The position numbers and the translations under genes were made by a program. The notes beneath the pieces were generated by a model, which saw only the letters and a list, made by a program, of their open reading frames with translations, did not search any database and was not told the origin of the DNA. DNA of 52,994 bases from a virus, in the IMG/VR virus record IMGVR_UViG_3300042374_001596, positions 1 through 52,994 of that record, one strand, 5' to 3'. This document shows positions 13,219 through 19,968 of this stretch, one piece after another (position 1 is the first letter of the stretch; the number at the start of each line of letters is the position of its first letter).

Positions 13219-13914
13219 TTATAAATAGGCTGCTTGGAAGTGCATCCAGTCATAATTACGCCTTCTACCCAAGCTTGTCCAGCCCTCAGCTTCTACAATT
13301 TTCCAGAATGGTTCATATTCTTTCTTGCTAAATGTAGCTTTGGGACTGCTCCATTTTAATTGATTATTGTCGGGATCAAGGTCAATTGCAGCGCCCCAAC
13401 TGTGTATTGACCAAGCTGATCCGCCGCGCATTTTACGAACATTCAAGCATCCGCCAAACATATTTAATCTTAATTTCTCAATATCTTTTTCGCCATATGT
13501 TTTTAATGTATTATCAAAAATAATACCAAGCGATTGTGCAACTTTTTGATTGCATGTAATTCTTGATAGTGTGGTTGATGGCGCCCATGCTAGTTTTATT
13601 TTATATGGCAACTCTAGCTTGATTTGATTTTCGCCAACCGAACCATAAAAATCAACCATACTATTGTAGTCTTGTTTTGGCCAGCGTTGTGATAGTGGTG
13701 TATTTTTTGAAACGTTTGTTACAAATTTCCAAGTCTTGGGACCAACAACACCATCTGCCTTTAATCCGTTTTTAAGCTGAAATTTTAAAGTTTCACGCTC
13801 TGTTGCTGGGCCAAAAGCACCATCAACATATGGAATTTTATAACCAGTGCTTTGTAGAAACAATTGCCATTGTTTTACTTCTTCTCCAAAACTACCTTTT
13901 TTCAAAGCTTCCAT
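13219..13914 (-). CDS. endolysin: peptidoglycan-binding domain plus M15-type peptidase
   Basis: A 231-residue protein. Residues 4-66 are a PG_binding_1 repeat (GSFGEEVKQWQLFLQSTGY, VDGAFGPATERE, ADGVVGPKTW). The C-terminal catalytic part has SIHSWGAAIDLDP (zinc ligands His and Asp of the SxHxxGxAxD motif) and DWMHFQ (third ligand His). These are the marks of D-alanyl-D-alanine carboxypeptidase/L-Ala-D-Glu endopeptidases (VanY/M15) that cut peptide cross-links. There is no signal peptide, so a holin or the adjacent membrane proteins must release it. Start and holin-like stop overlap as TAATG. Confidence 0.92.
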   Translation of the reverse strand: MEALKKGSFGEEVKQWQLFLQSTGYKIPYVDGAFGPATERETLKFQLKNGLKADGVVGPKTWKFVTNVSKNTPLSQRWPKQDYNSMVDFYGSVGENQIKLELPYKIKLAWAPSTTLSRITCNQKVAQSLGIIFDNTLKTYGEKDIEKLRLNMFGGCLNVRKMRGGSAWSIHSWGAAIDLDPDNNQLKWSSPKATFSKKEYEPFWKIVEAEGWTSLGRRRNYDWMHFQAAYL

Positions 13915-14393
13915 TACTGTTTGCCCTCCTGATCAAATACCCATTCTATGGGAGCATAGGATGGATCGTCTTTGTATTTTTCTGCATAAACAATTGTTTG
14001 CTCTTCTATAATTTTTTCTTCCCTTTGTTCGGATGTTAATAGGGAATCTAAATTAACACTTGATGAGCTGCCATACTTGAGATCAATCGCGGCTTGTACC
14101 CCAATGTAAGAAGCTACAATGATTGCTACAATTTCAATGGTCTTTGTAAAAATAGTAACATAACCAGCAATAAGTTCATTTCTGCTTGGTAATAAAAATA
14201 ATATACCAACAGATGTCAGATAAAAAAACAATAAACCAACAAAAGAAGAAAATGCTAAGAAAAATTTTTTAGACTTGAAGTGATTTTCTTTTCGTAGTGA
14301 GCTTTGTAACTCGATTGGGGTTCCTGGCGGAACGCGATTCGATGTTAAAAAAGAAGCTGCACTGCTTGCGATATTTTTTAAGTTACCCCACAT
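13914..14393 (-). CDS. holin-like membrane protein, 159 aa
   Basis: Start at the ATG at 14393 (MWGNLKNIASSAASFL), 1 base past the upstream TAA; a longer TTG-start frame would overlap by 46 bases. Two membrane helices (KFFLAFSSFVGLLFFYLTSV and onward; FTKTIEIVAIIVASYIGV) are followed by an acidic cytoplasmic tail. Position directly before the endolysin and the two-helix shape suggest a holin or other membrane lysis factor, without a specific family match. Confidence 0.6.
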   Translation of the reverse strand: MWGNLKNIASSAASFLTSNRVPPGTPIELQSSLRKENHFKSKKFFLAFSSFVGLLFFYLTSVGILFLLPSRNELIAGYVTIFTKTIEIVAIIVASYIGVQAAIDLKYGSSSSVNLDSLLTSEQREEKIIEEQTIVYAEKYKDDPSYAPIEWVFDQEGKQ

Positions 14394-14394
14394 A

Positions 14395-14913
14395 TTATAA
14401 AAATACCCAAACAAGTGTTGCGAATAATCCAGCACCGCCAATTGGAACTAGTAAGCTGTATGGTGGAGGAACAAAGCTCATAATTTGCAAGCCCAAAAGT
14501 ACGCCGACTGCGCCAGCTATAATTGCAGCAATCCATTTAAGACGGTGATAGCGCTTGATTGCATTAGTGTATTTTTCAAGCCATTTTTGCGCTTCGGCTT
14601 GCTGAACAACGCCCCACTCTTTTAATGCGTCAATATCTTTTTTAAGTTTATCAATTTGTAAAAAGCTGTCTTTTAAATTACCGTTTGCTTTACTTAAGTT
14701 ATCTTTAAGTTTTGCATTTTCCGACTTGGCAACTCTTAATTCCGATTGCAATTCTTTAACAATTTGTTTTGCATCTTGAACTGGAGTTTTAGACTTTTGC
14801 ACAACTGCGACTGGTGTTGGCTGTGCTTTTGGCTTTGGCTTGAACCAATTGAATTGGCTGTAGCCAGTGCTTGTTAGGATTAATAATAAAACTATTGGTA
14901 CTAATTTTTTCAT
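14395..14913 (-). CDS. secreted coiled-coil membrane protein of the lysis cassette, 172 aa
   Basis: MKKLVPIVLLLILTSTGYSQ is a cleavable signal peptide. A Pro/Lys-rich linker and a long coiled coil follow (KELQSELRVAKSENAKLKDN, then LKDSFLQIDKLKKDIDALKE), and two C-terminal hydrophobic segments (IAAIIAGAVGVLLGL, LLVPIGGAGLFATLVWVFL). Periplasmic coiled coil plus membrane anchoring, next to a lipoprotein and an endolysin, fits a spanin-type partner, although classical inner-membrane spanins are anchored at the N-terminus. The start overlaps the lipoprotein stop (ATGA). Confidence 0.6.
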   Translation of the reverse strand: MKKLVPIVLLLILTSTGYSQFNWFKPKPKAQPTPVAVVQKSKTPVQDAKQIVKELQSELRVAKSENAKLKDNLSKANGNLKDSFLQIDKLKKDIDALKEWGVVQQAEAQKWLEKYTNAIKRYHRLKWIAAIIAGAVGVLLGLQIMSFVPPPYSLLVPIGGAGLFATLVWVFL

Positions 14914-15185
14914 TTGATTGGTTCCTTTACTATTTTGGAGCTGGACTGTTCCTCGATTTGCTCAAGAAGCTTTTCAAGCCGCTCGGCCAATGTTAGTGCT
15001 GTTTCTACCTTGTCGCCAACAATTGTGTTGGATTCTCCAGCTTTGGCAAGATCTTCTTGTGTTTTTTCCAAGGATTGTATAACTTCGCCTGTATTGGCAA
15101 TTGGCGGAGCTGCCTTTTTGTGATCTGGATTCAAGCATACGCATCCAGTTAAAAATGGAATAATAATTAATAAAAAATACCTCAT
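14910..15185 (-). CDS. lipoprotein, spanin-like (outer-membrane subunit candidate)
   Basis: A 91-residue protein. MRYFLLIIIPFLTGC is a type II signal peptide with lipobox LTGC (Cys15). The mature part is an amphipathic helix (IQSLEKTQEDLAKAGE, LERLEKLLEQIEEQ) able to form a coiled coil. Size, lipidation and position immediately before a periplasmic coiled-coil gene match o-spanin/i-spanin pairs that fuse inner and outer membranes at lysis. It is the first gene of the lysis transcript and has GTGTAA 8 bases before its ATG. Confidence 0.72.
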   Translation of the reverse strand: MRYFLLIIIPFLTGCVCLNPDHKKAAPPIANTGEVIQSLEKTQEDLAKAGESNTIVGDKVETALTLAERLEKLLEQIEEQSSSKIVKEPIK

Positions 15186-15193
15186 ACTATTCT

Positions 15194-15199
15194 TTACAC
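15194..15199 (-). promoter_or_regulatory. GTGTAA motif, 8 bases before the start at 15185
   Basis: Minus-strand GTGTAAAGAATAGTATG. Nearly the same sequence as the element at 25214 (GTGTAAAGCATACTATG). Confidence 0.55.
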
Positions 15200-15227
15200 C
15201 AAATATTATTGGGTTAGAATTAAATAA

Positions 15228-15659
15228 TTAATTGGCAGAAAGTGTTTGCGCTGCTTCTCCGCTAGTTTCAGCATAAGTAAATGGTGCGGATGGAAAGCTA
15301 CTAGATGATTGTGCAAACATCATAGCCTCTAACCATTGTTTGGACGCTTCCATTTTTGGACCAAGTGTTTTTCCTTGAGATAGGATAGCCTGTTCAAGGC
15401 GCATTAGTGCTATGACTTCGAGATTTGTGAAGTATTTGCCGACCCACTCCTCTGCCGTGTAGGTTGGAAGGGTTAGGTTTTCAACCAGCCACCCGCCATT
15501 GCCCCAAACTAAAAATTGCGTTTCTGGATTATACTCTGGCTCTGGCGGTGTTAGTTGCCAATTATTGGCTTTTGGATTGCCATTATTAATCCAACCATCC
15601 ATAGTTTCGTCACTAATGTCGCGCCTTTCAAAGGTTAATGTGTTGTAATAATTTTTCAT
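15228..15659 (-). CDS. tail-fibre-associated or assembly-type protein, 143 aa
   Basis: ATG at 15659 (MKNYYNTLTFERRDISDETM) lies 4 bases past the LamG gene stop; an earlier in-frame ATG at 15704 would overlap by 41 bases. The protein has an aromatic N-terminal region (WINNGNPKANNWQLTPPEPE, TQFLVWGNGGW) and a helical, Ala/Ser-rich C-terminal half. Position after a fibre gene and Pro/Trp-rich repeats resemble fibre tip or chaperone proteins. The role is inference. Confidence 0.5.
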   Translation of the reverse strand: MKNYYNTLTFERRDISDETMDGWINNGNPKANNWQLTPPEPEYNPETQFLVWGNGGWLVENLTLPTYTAEEWVGKYFTNLEVIALMRLEQAILSQGKTLGPKMEASKQWLEAMMFAQSSSSFPSAPFTYAETSGEAAQTLSAN

Positions 15660-15663
15660 AATT

Positions 15664-16314
15664 TTATGCGTAAACTCTTGGATGTGCGGTAACTGTTGGA
15701 CCATTATTCGCTGTGAGGATTAGGCCACCTTTAGTGTCTATCAAATCTCTAACTAAAGGCGCATAAAATACTAAATTTTGAGGTCTAATTTTATTACAAG
15801 TAACGCCCTTAGCTAATGAGATAATTTCTGACTGGGTAAGCGCTACGTTCCACGCGCCAACCTCTGCAATAATACCCTCTAACCATCCAGCTGTTGCAGT
15901 GTTTGTAAAATTGGCTCCAATATTTATATTAGTAATATTTAGAGCTCCGGCAACCGTTGTATTCGTTGATGTTGTTGTTCCATTTAAATAAATTGAACGA
16001 GAGGATGTGGAATTAAATACAGCTGCTCCATGATAAAAATTATTAGCTATTACAGAGCCAGGAGGAGTATCTGCGGTACCGAGCCCAGCAGTGCTGTTAT
16101 GTAATGCGCGTAAAAAGGTACTGTTAGCTGGCACAACCATTCGGTATGAGTTGGAGGTAGAGCCGAAACTAAAGTTATTTAGTTGAACAATTACTTGTAA
16201 GGCAGATCTTGGAACTGTTGTTAATCTAAACCAAGCAGCTAGAGTTAAGGGAAGATTTGTTACTGGAGCAATGGCTGATATGCTTTGAGTAGTTCCGTTA
16301 AAATTATAAGCCAT
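15664..16314 (-). CDS. LamG/concanavalin-like tail adhesin, 216 aa
   Basis: Reads MAYNFNGTTQSISAIAPVTN, then LTLAAWFRLT, FYHGAAVFNSTSSRSIYLNG and LEGIIAEVGAWNVALTQSEI: the strand pattern of a LamG/pentraxin jelly roll (F/Y-G-x(n)-AWF, YLNG, IAEVGxWxxALxxxEI). Such domains bind sugars or proteins at the cell surface. It is likely a fibre or host-recognition component made with the upstream fibre gene at 16316. The start overlaps only spacer sequence. Confidence 0.75.
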   Translation of the reverse strand: MAYNFNGTTQSISAIAPVTNLPLTLAAWFRLTTVPRSALQVIVQLNNFSFGSTSNSYRMVVPANSTFLRALHNSTAGLGTADTPPGSVIANNFYHGAAVFNSTSSRSIYLNGTTTSTNTTVAGALNITNINIGANFTNTATAGWLEGIIAEVGAWNVALTQSEIISLAKGVTCNKIRPQNLVFYAPLVRDLIDTKGGLILTANNGPTVTAHPRVYA

Positions 16315-16315
16315 A

Positions 16316-17395
16316 TTATACCGCCCTCACTTCAATAAAATTTATCTCAGCATCTCCAAGCATCGTATCATTCACAGTGTCCGCACTATTTCTAAAAACA
16401 AGCATTCGGTAAAAACTGCCAGTGGTCAGCCCGTTAATACCAGTGCATGTTATTTGGGTTACTGTTGGAACGCCATTTGTGGCATTTGCCACACCGCTAC
16501 CAAAACCAGCAACGTCAAAACTATCAATGTCTAAATCTGTATTTAGATTCATAAATCGTGCGCCCCAAACACAACTTCCGCTAGTTCCTGATACTGCAGA
16601 CCAATTAATCCTAACATTTAATCCATTTGAAATATTTGCCGTATCTGGTATTGATCCAACAAAAGTTCCGGACTCTGTGAGCGTATCATCAAAATCTAAA
16701 ACTAAAATTGAATTGCGCGTATCGAATTGTGCGAAACCTGTAGATGGCGGTTGATTTTGAGATGGTGTAAATTTATCAATTATTTTTGATATATCTTGTT
16801 TGTATGCAACGTTGCCAGTTTGATTAAAAGTTATCTTGCCATTGCCAATAGCAGCGCCATTTAAAAACTCTAAAGAGTATACATTTCCAGCATCACCTCT
16901 TAAAATAAAAGCTGCGTCATCAAGCTCTGGGGATTCAGATGCTTCTTGTGGTGGAATTGCAAACCTAATTTTGTTTATGCCATTATTAATAGTTAAAAAT
17001 GGATTATCGTACGTGTTGGTCGTGCCAGTATTATAAATACTTATATTTCCATTAAGTATTGATAATGGTCCATTATAACTTGGCTGGCCACCACCATACT
17101 GAAAACTGCCGTCATTCATTTTTGCTGCTATAACCTCATCATTATCAGTAATAAGGCCAAGCTCGCCACTGATACTGTCATCTGATATTGAAACAGTACC
17201 GTTAAGACCCATACCAAAATGGGATAATTGGCTATAAAAAGTTTTAATTCCACTAATTGTTTGATCACCAGTTGTAAAAACAACATTCTCTACAGATCCG
17301 CCAGCAGCCTCGCCCTGTAATAGAACGCCAGTACCATTAACCGTTGGTCGATTTTGTACTTCTAAATATCCAATCTGTAAACGCTCATTAATCAT
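16316..17395 (-). CDS. tail-fibre protein with TTGDQTISGIKTF module, 359 aa
   Basis: The N-terminus contains NRPTVNGTGVLLQGEAAGG and VVFTTGDQTISGIKTFYSQL, modules repeated in the fibre genes at 22965 and 30358. The central part (ELGLITDNDEVIAAKMNDGS, FQYGGGQPSYNGPLSIL) is also shared with 30358. The C-terminal 140 residues are a separate beta-rich domain, probably the exposed end. A large extracellular fibre component is the most likely role. Confidence 0.72.
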   Translation of the reverse strand: MINERLQIGYLEVQNRPTVNGTGVLLQGEAAGGSVENVVFTTGDQTISGIKTFYSQLSHFGMGLNGTVSISDDSISGELGLITDNDEVIAAKMNDGSFQYGGGQPSYNGPLSILNGNISIYNTGTTNTYDNPFLTINNGINKIRFAIPPQEASESPELDDAAFILRGDAGNVYSLEFLNGAAIGNGKITFNQTGNVAYKQDISKIIDKFTPSQNQPPSTGFAQFDTRNSILVLDFDDTLTESGTFVGSIPDTANISNGLNVRINWSAVSGTSGSCVWGARFMNLNTDLDIDSFDVAGFGSGVANATNGVPTVTQITCTGINGLTTGSFYRMLVFRNSADTVNDTMLGDAEINFIEVRAV

Positions 17396-17510
17396 ATTTT
17401 ATTATTTAATATACCAACAAGGACTGGCCTTTGTGGCAGTCCACATGAAATCATTTTTGCATGAAATCACGTAGGCATAGCTATGAACTAGCCCTTGTTG
17501 ATATACTATT
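17396..17510 (-). other. structured intergenic element between two fibre genes
   Basis: On the minus strand a 13-bp stem (TATATCAACAAGG near 17503-17491 with CCTTGTTGGTATA near 17423-17411, one G-U) closes the region. Inside lie the hairpin GGACTGCC-ACAAA-GGCCAGTCC, which shares two bases with the outer stem, the palindrome CATAGCTATG and two copies of TGATTTCATG. There is no open frame. It may be a structured leader RNA for the gene at 16316, or a recombination or processing site. Confidence 0.45.
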
Positions 17511-19565
17511 TTACCAATGTTTAAATTCTGATCCATTTGGTCCCTTATCTATTAATATTACACGTTCTTTTTGTACAAAATTATAATTTGCCCCACTTAA
17601 TGTAAATATTGGAGTATTGTTATTTATATCCAGACCGCTAATTACGCATGGGTTGTTATCGGCTTCAAAATCAAAACGTAAATTCATACAAGTTCCTTGG
17701 ACAAATGGAAAGCTATTTGGCCTACTAAATAATATATATCTTATTCCTCCGCCATTTGGCACACTAATATCATAAAATGTTTCTAATCTGCGCGTTTTGG
17801 GCCTGATAATTGGACAATTTGTTGTATCGTATCCTGCTGATAAAACAAATCTTTCATAGCCATTTCCAACTGTAGAATTATAACGTACTTTTCTTATTGC
17901 CTTTCCTGAATAATTGCTATCATCTGGAAATTTTATAAGATTGCGATTTGATGGACCGCCATTGTAATCAACAATAACCCCAGGGTTTACTTTTAATGTT
18001 TTAGAATAGGGGTTAACATTGCCTATTCCTTCTGATAGGGGTTCTTCAAAATATAAATTAACAAGATCACCATTCTCCATTCCTGATTTATGAATTTGAC
18101 TTGTTAAAATATTTTCTTGTTGAAGATATTGATCTGTCTTATTAGTTTGTATATAATATTTATGCAAACCATTATTTATAATAAACCCGCTAGGGTTATC
18201 TTTCGTATAAAAGTTAGAAGTGTTTATTCCTGTTATAAAGCCGCTTGGATTGTTTCTTGGATATAGATTCGATAAATCAACTCCTGTAATAAATCCGCTA
18301 GAATTAATGTTGTTAATTTGTTGTTGTAAATTAGATCCAGTAGATGCTAGATTTAAAATTGTAGCATATTTATTATTTACAAATCCGCTATAATTTATTA
18401 TGTCTTGAACGGCGGCAATGTCATTTAATACAGAGAGATCATCACTTCTTCTAGCTATGCCAAATTTAAATTTATTACTATGATCAAAGCCAATGATTGG
18501 CCCATAATCATTTGCGCCAGTTAAGCCACTTCCAGTAACGAAGAATATGCCGCCATCTGTAGAGCCGCCTGTTAAATTTAATAAAATATAAGAGCTTTCT
18601 ATAAAATTATTTTGTACATTGGCAATAAACTCTGTTCCAGTAACATACAAATCATGAATATAAACACTATTTCTAAATGTTTTTGTTCCATCAATAGTTT
18701 GATTGCCATAAACTAGTACAGAAACTCCACTTAAATTATTAATTTTAGAATCTAAATTTAGCCCAGTTAAGGCAAGATTAGAAATGCTGGCATAGTTACC
18801 TGTTAATGTTCCGCTAAGATTATTGATTTGTGCGGTTAGAGTAGATCCTGTCGCTGCTAGATTAGCGGTTGTGGCATATGAGCTTAAATTAACTCCTGTT
18901 ATAAATCCACTTGGGTTGCTGCGCGGATATAGATGTGATAAATCTACGCCTGTAATAAAGCCACTACCATATAAATTATTAATTTGTTGCTGTAGATTAG
19001 ACCCTGTTTGTGATAACTGAAGATCGCTGGCATAATTTAAATCAAGATTGTTTATTTGATTCTGTAAATTTTGCCCAGTACTTTGCAAATTTGCAACTGT
19101 TGCGTATGGAGATAAATTTACCCCTGTTATAAATCCACTTGGATTTGTATTCGGATAAAAATTGGAATTGCTATATCCACTTAAATTATTAATTTGATTC
19201 TGTAGATTTAAGCCAGTGGATTGAAGATTGGTAATGGTGGAAAATGTACTATTGCTATATCCGCTTAAACTATTTATTGCAGAATTTAAATTACTACCAG
19301 TTTGCGCCAGTAATCCGCTGAGTATATTTATTTCTGTTTGAGACGCATATCCAGTACCTAATTGATCTATTTGGTATTGTAAATGACCGCTGGCTCCCAA
19401 TATGCTTAAATTTTCGACATTAGAAAGGCCAACATCTGATTTGTCTAATGTTACAAAGCCTATTCTTCCATTAACGGCCTGAACTGGCGCATAATCTTGC
19501 TGCACCTCAATATATACCGCTTCTCCGGTAATGGGCTGAACTGTAACTAAAACTTCTTTTGCCAT
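17511..19565 (-). CDS. long modular tail-fibre protein, 684 aa
   Basis: The N-terminal PVQAVNGRIGFVTLDKSDVG is the VNG-x-x-G-x-V-x-L segment common at fibre N-termini. About 300 residues of tandem units follow (LQNQINNLSGYSNS, NPSGFITGVNLS, YATVANLQSTG), a heptad-like, trimer-forming shaft. A TIDGTKTF module and the 100-residue GGIFFVTGSG/GPIIGFDHS block duplicated in the gene at 22965 come next. The C-terminal 190 residues are unique and probably receptor-facing. GTGTAA lies 15 bases before the ATG. Confidence 0.8.
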   Translation of the reverse strand: MAKEVLVTVQPITGEAVYIEVQQDYAPVQAVNGRIGFVTLDKSDVGLSNVENLSILGASGHLQYQIDQLGTGYASQTEINILSGLLAQTGSNLNSAINSLSGYSNSTFSTITNLQSTGLNLQNQINNLSGYSNSNFYPNTNPSGFITGVNLSPYATVANLQSTGQNLQNQINNLDLNYASDLQLSQTGSNLQQQINNLYGSGFITGVDLSHLYPRSNPSGFITGVNLSSYATTANLAATGSTLTAQINNLSGTLTGNYASISNLALTGLNLDSKINNLSGVSVLVYGNQTIDGTKTFRNSVYIHDLYVTGTEFIANVQNNFIESSYILLNLTGGSTDGGIFFVTGSGLTGANDYGPIIGFDHSNKFKFGIARRSDDLSVLNDIAAVQDIINYSGFVNNKYATILNLASTGSNLQQQINNINSSGFITGVDLSNLYPRNNPSGFITGINTSNFYTKDNPSGFIINNGLHKYYIQTNKTDQYLQQENILTSQIHKSGMENGDLVNLYFEEPLSEGIGNVNPYSKTLKVNPGVIVDYNGGPSNRNLIKFPDDSNYSGKAIRKVRYNSTVGNGYERFVLSAGYDTTNCPIIRPKTRRLETFYDISVPNGGGIRYILFSRPNSFPFVQGTCMNLRFDFEADNNPCVISGLDINNNTPIFTLSGANYNFVQKERVILIDKGPNGSEFKHW
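18309..18605 (-). repeat. fibre module copy 1 (about 100 codons), paired with 24220-24510
   Basis: Encodes LNLTGGSTDGGIFFVTGSGL, NDYGPIIGFDHSNKFKFGIA, RRSDDLSVLNDIAAVQD and NLASTGSNLQQQINN. The copy at 24220-24510 differs by scattered substitutions at both DNA and protein level. Confidence 0.85.
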
Positions 19566-19580
19566 GACTTTATTATTACA

Positions 19581-19586
19581 TTACAC
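19581..19586 (-). promoter_or_regulatory. GTGTAA motif, 15 bases before the start at 19565
   Basis: Minus-strand GTGTAATGTAATAATAAAGT, then CATG. An AT-rich inverted repeat (TTAATTAAT/ATTAATTAA) lies upstream and may end the previous transcript. Confidence 0.55.
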
Positions 19587-19630
19587 CTCTAGTGCAATAT
19601 ATTTTTTAATTAATTAATCGATTAAAATAA

Positions 19631-19804
19631 TTAATTAAATATACCATTTTTTCCACTCGCAAAGCAATCTTCTATGGTATCAAGCCCACTGCCCGCGCTA
19701 TTAAAGCCTGTTATAAAAATAAATATATTATCAATTGGATCTGAATTATTAATTTCATTAATTCCAGAAATAAAAATATCTGTGCTATCTGCAAGTATGC
19801 ACAT
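19631..19804 (-). CDS. small protein in the fibre region, 57 aa
   Basis: ATG at 19804, TAA at 19631. Reads MCILADSTDIFISGINEINN, then IDNIFIFITGFNSAGSGLDT. Acidic, with Gly/Ser-rich loops, like a short beta structure. It starts 4 bases after the preceding small gene. The ISGIN/ITGF rhythm recalls the fibre modules, so it may be a fibre fragment turned into a separate gene. Confidence 0.6.
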   Translation of the reverse strand: MCILADSTDIFISGINEINNSDPIDNIFIFITGFNSAGSGLDTIEDCFASGKNGIFN

Positions 19805-19808
19805 TTGA

Positions 19809-19967
19809 TTATTCTTGTATTTTTTTTATAATTTCTTCTACATCTTCTATTTCTTTGATACAAGATTCATATAATGCTATATCGCCATTTGTAAATGCAG
19901 CATTTTTTTTATCATTTAAATTGCGCAATTTATTCTGTAAAAGGGTTTTTAATTCTTGAATATTCAT
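19809..19967 (-). CDS. small helical protein, 52 aa
   Basis: ATG at 19967, 1 base past the stop of the 822-residue structural gene. MNIQELKTLLQNKLRNLNDK, then LYESCIKEIEDVEEIIKKIQ predicts two antiparallel helices or a coiled coil. It could be a small virion-assembly or tail accessory protein. Function unknown. Confidence 0.65.
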   Translation of the reverse strand: MNIQELKTLLQNKLRNLNDKKNAAFTNGDIALYESCIKEIEDVEEIIKKIQE

Positions 19968-19968
19968 C

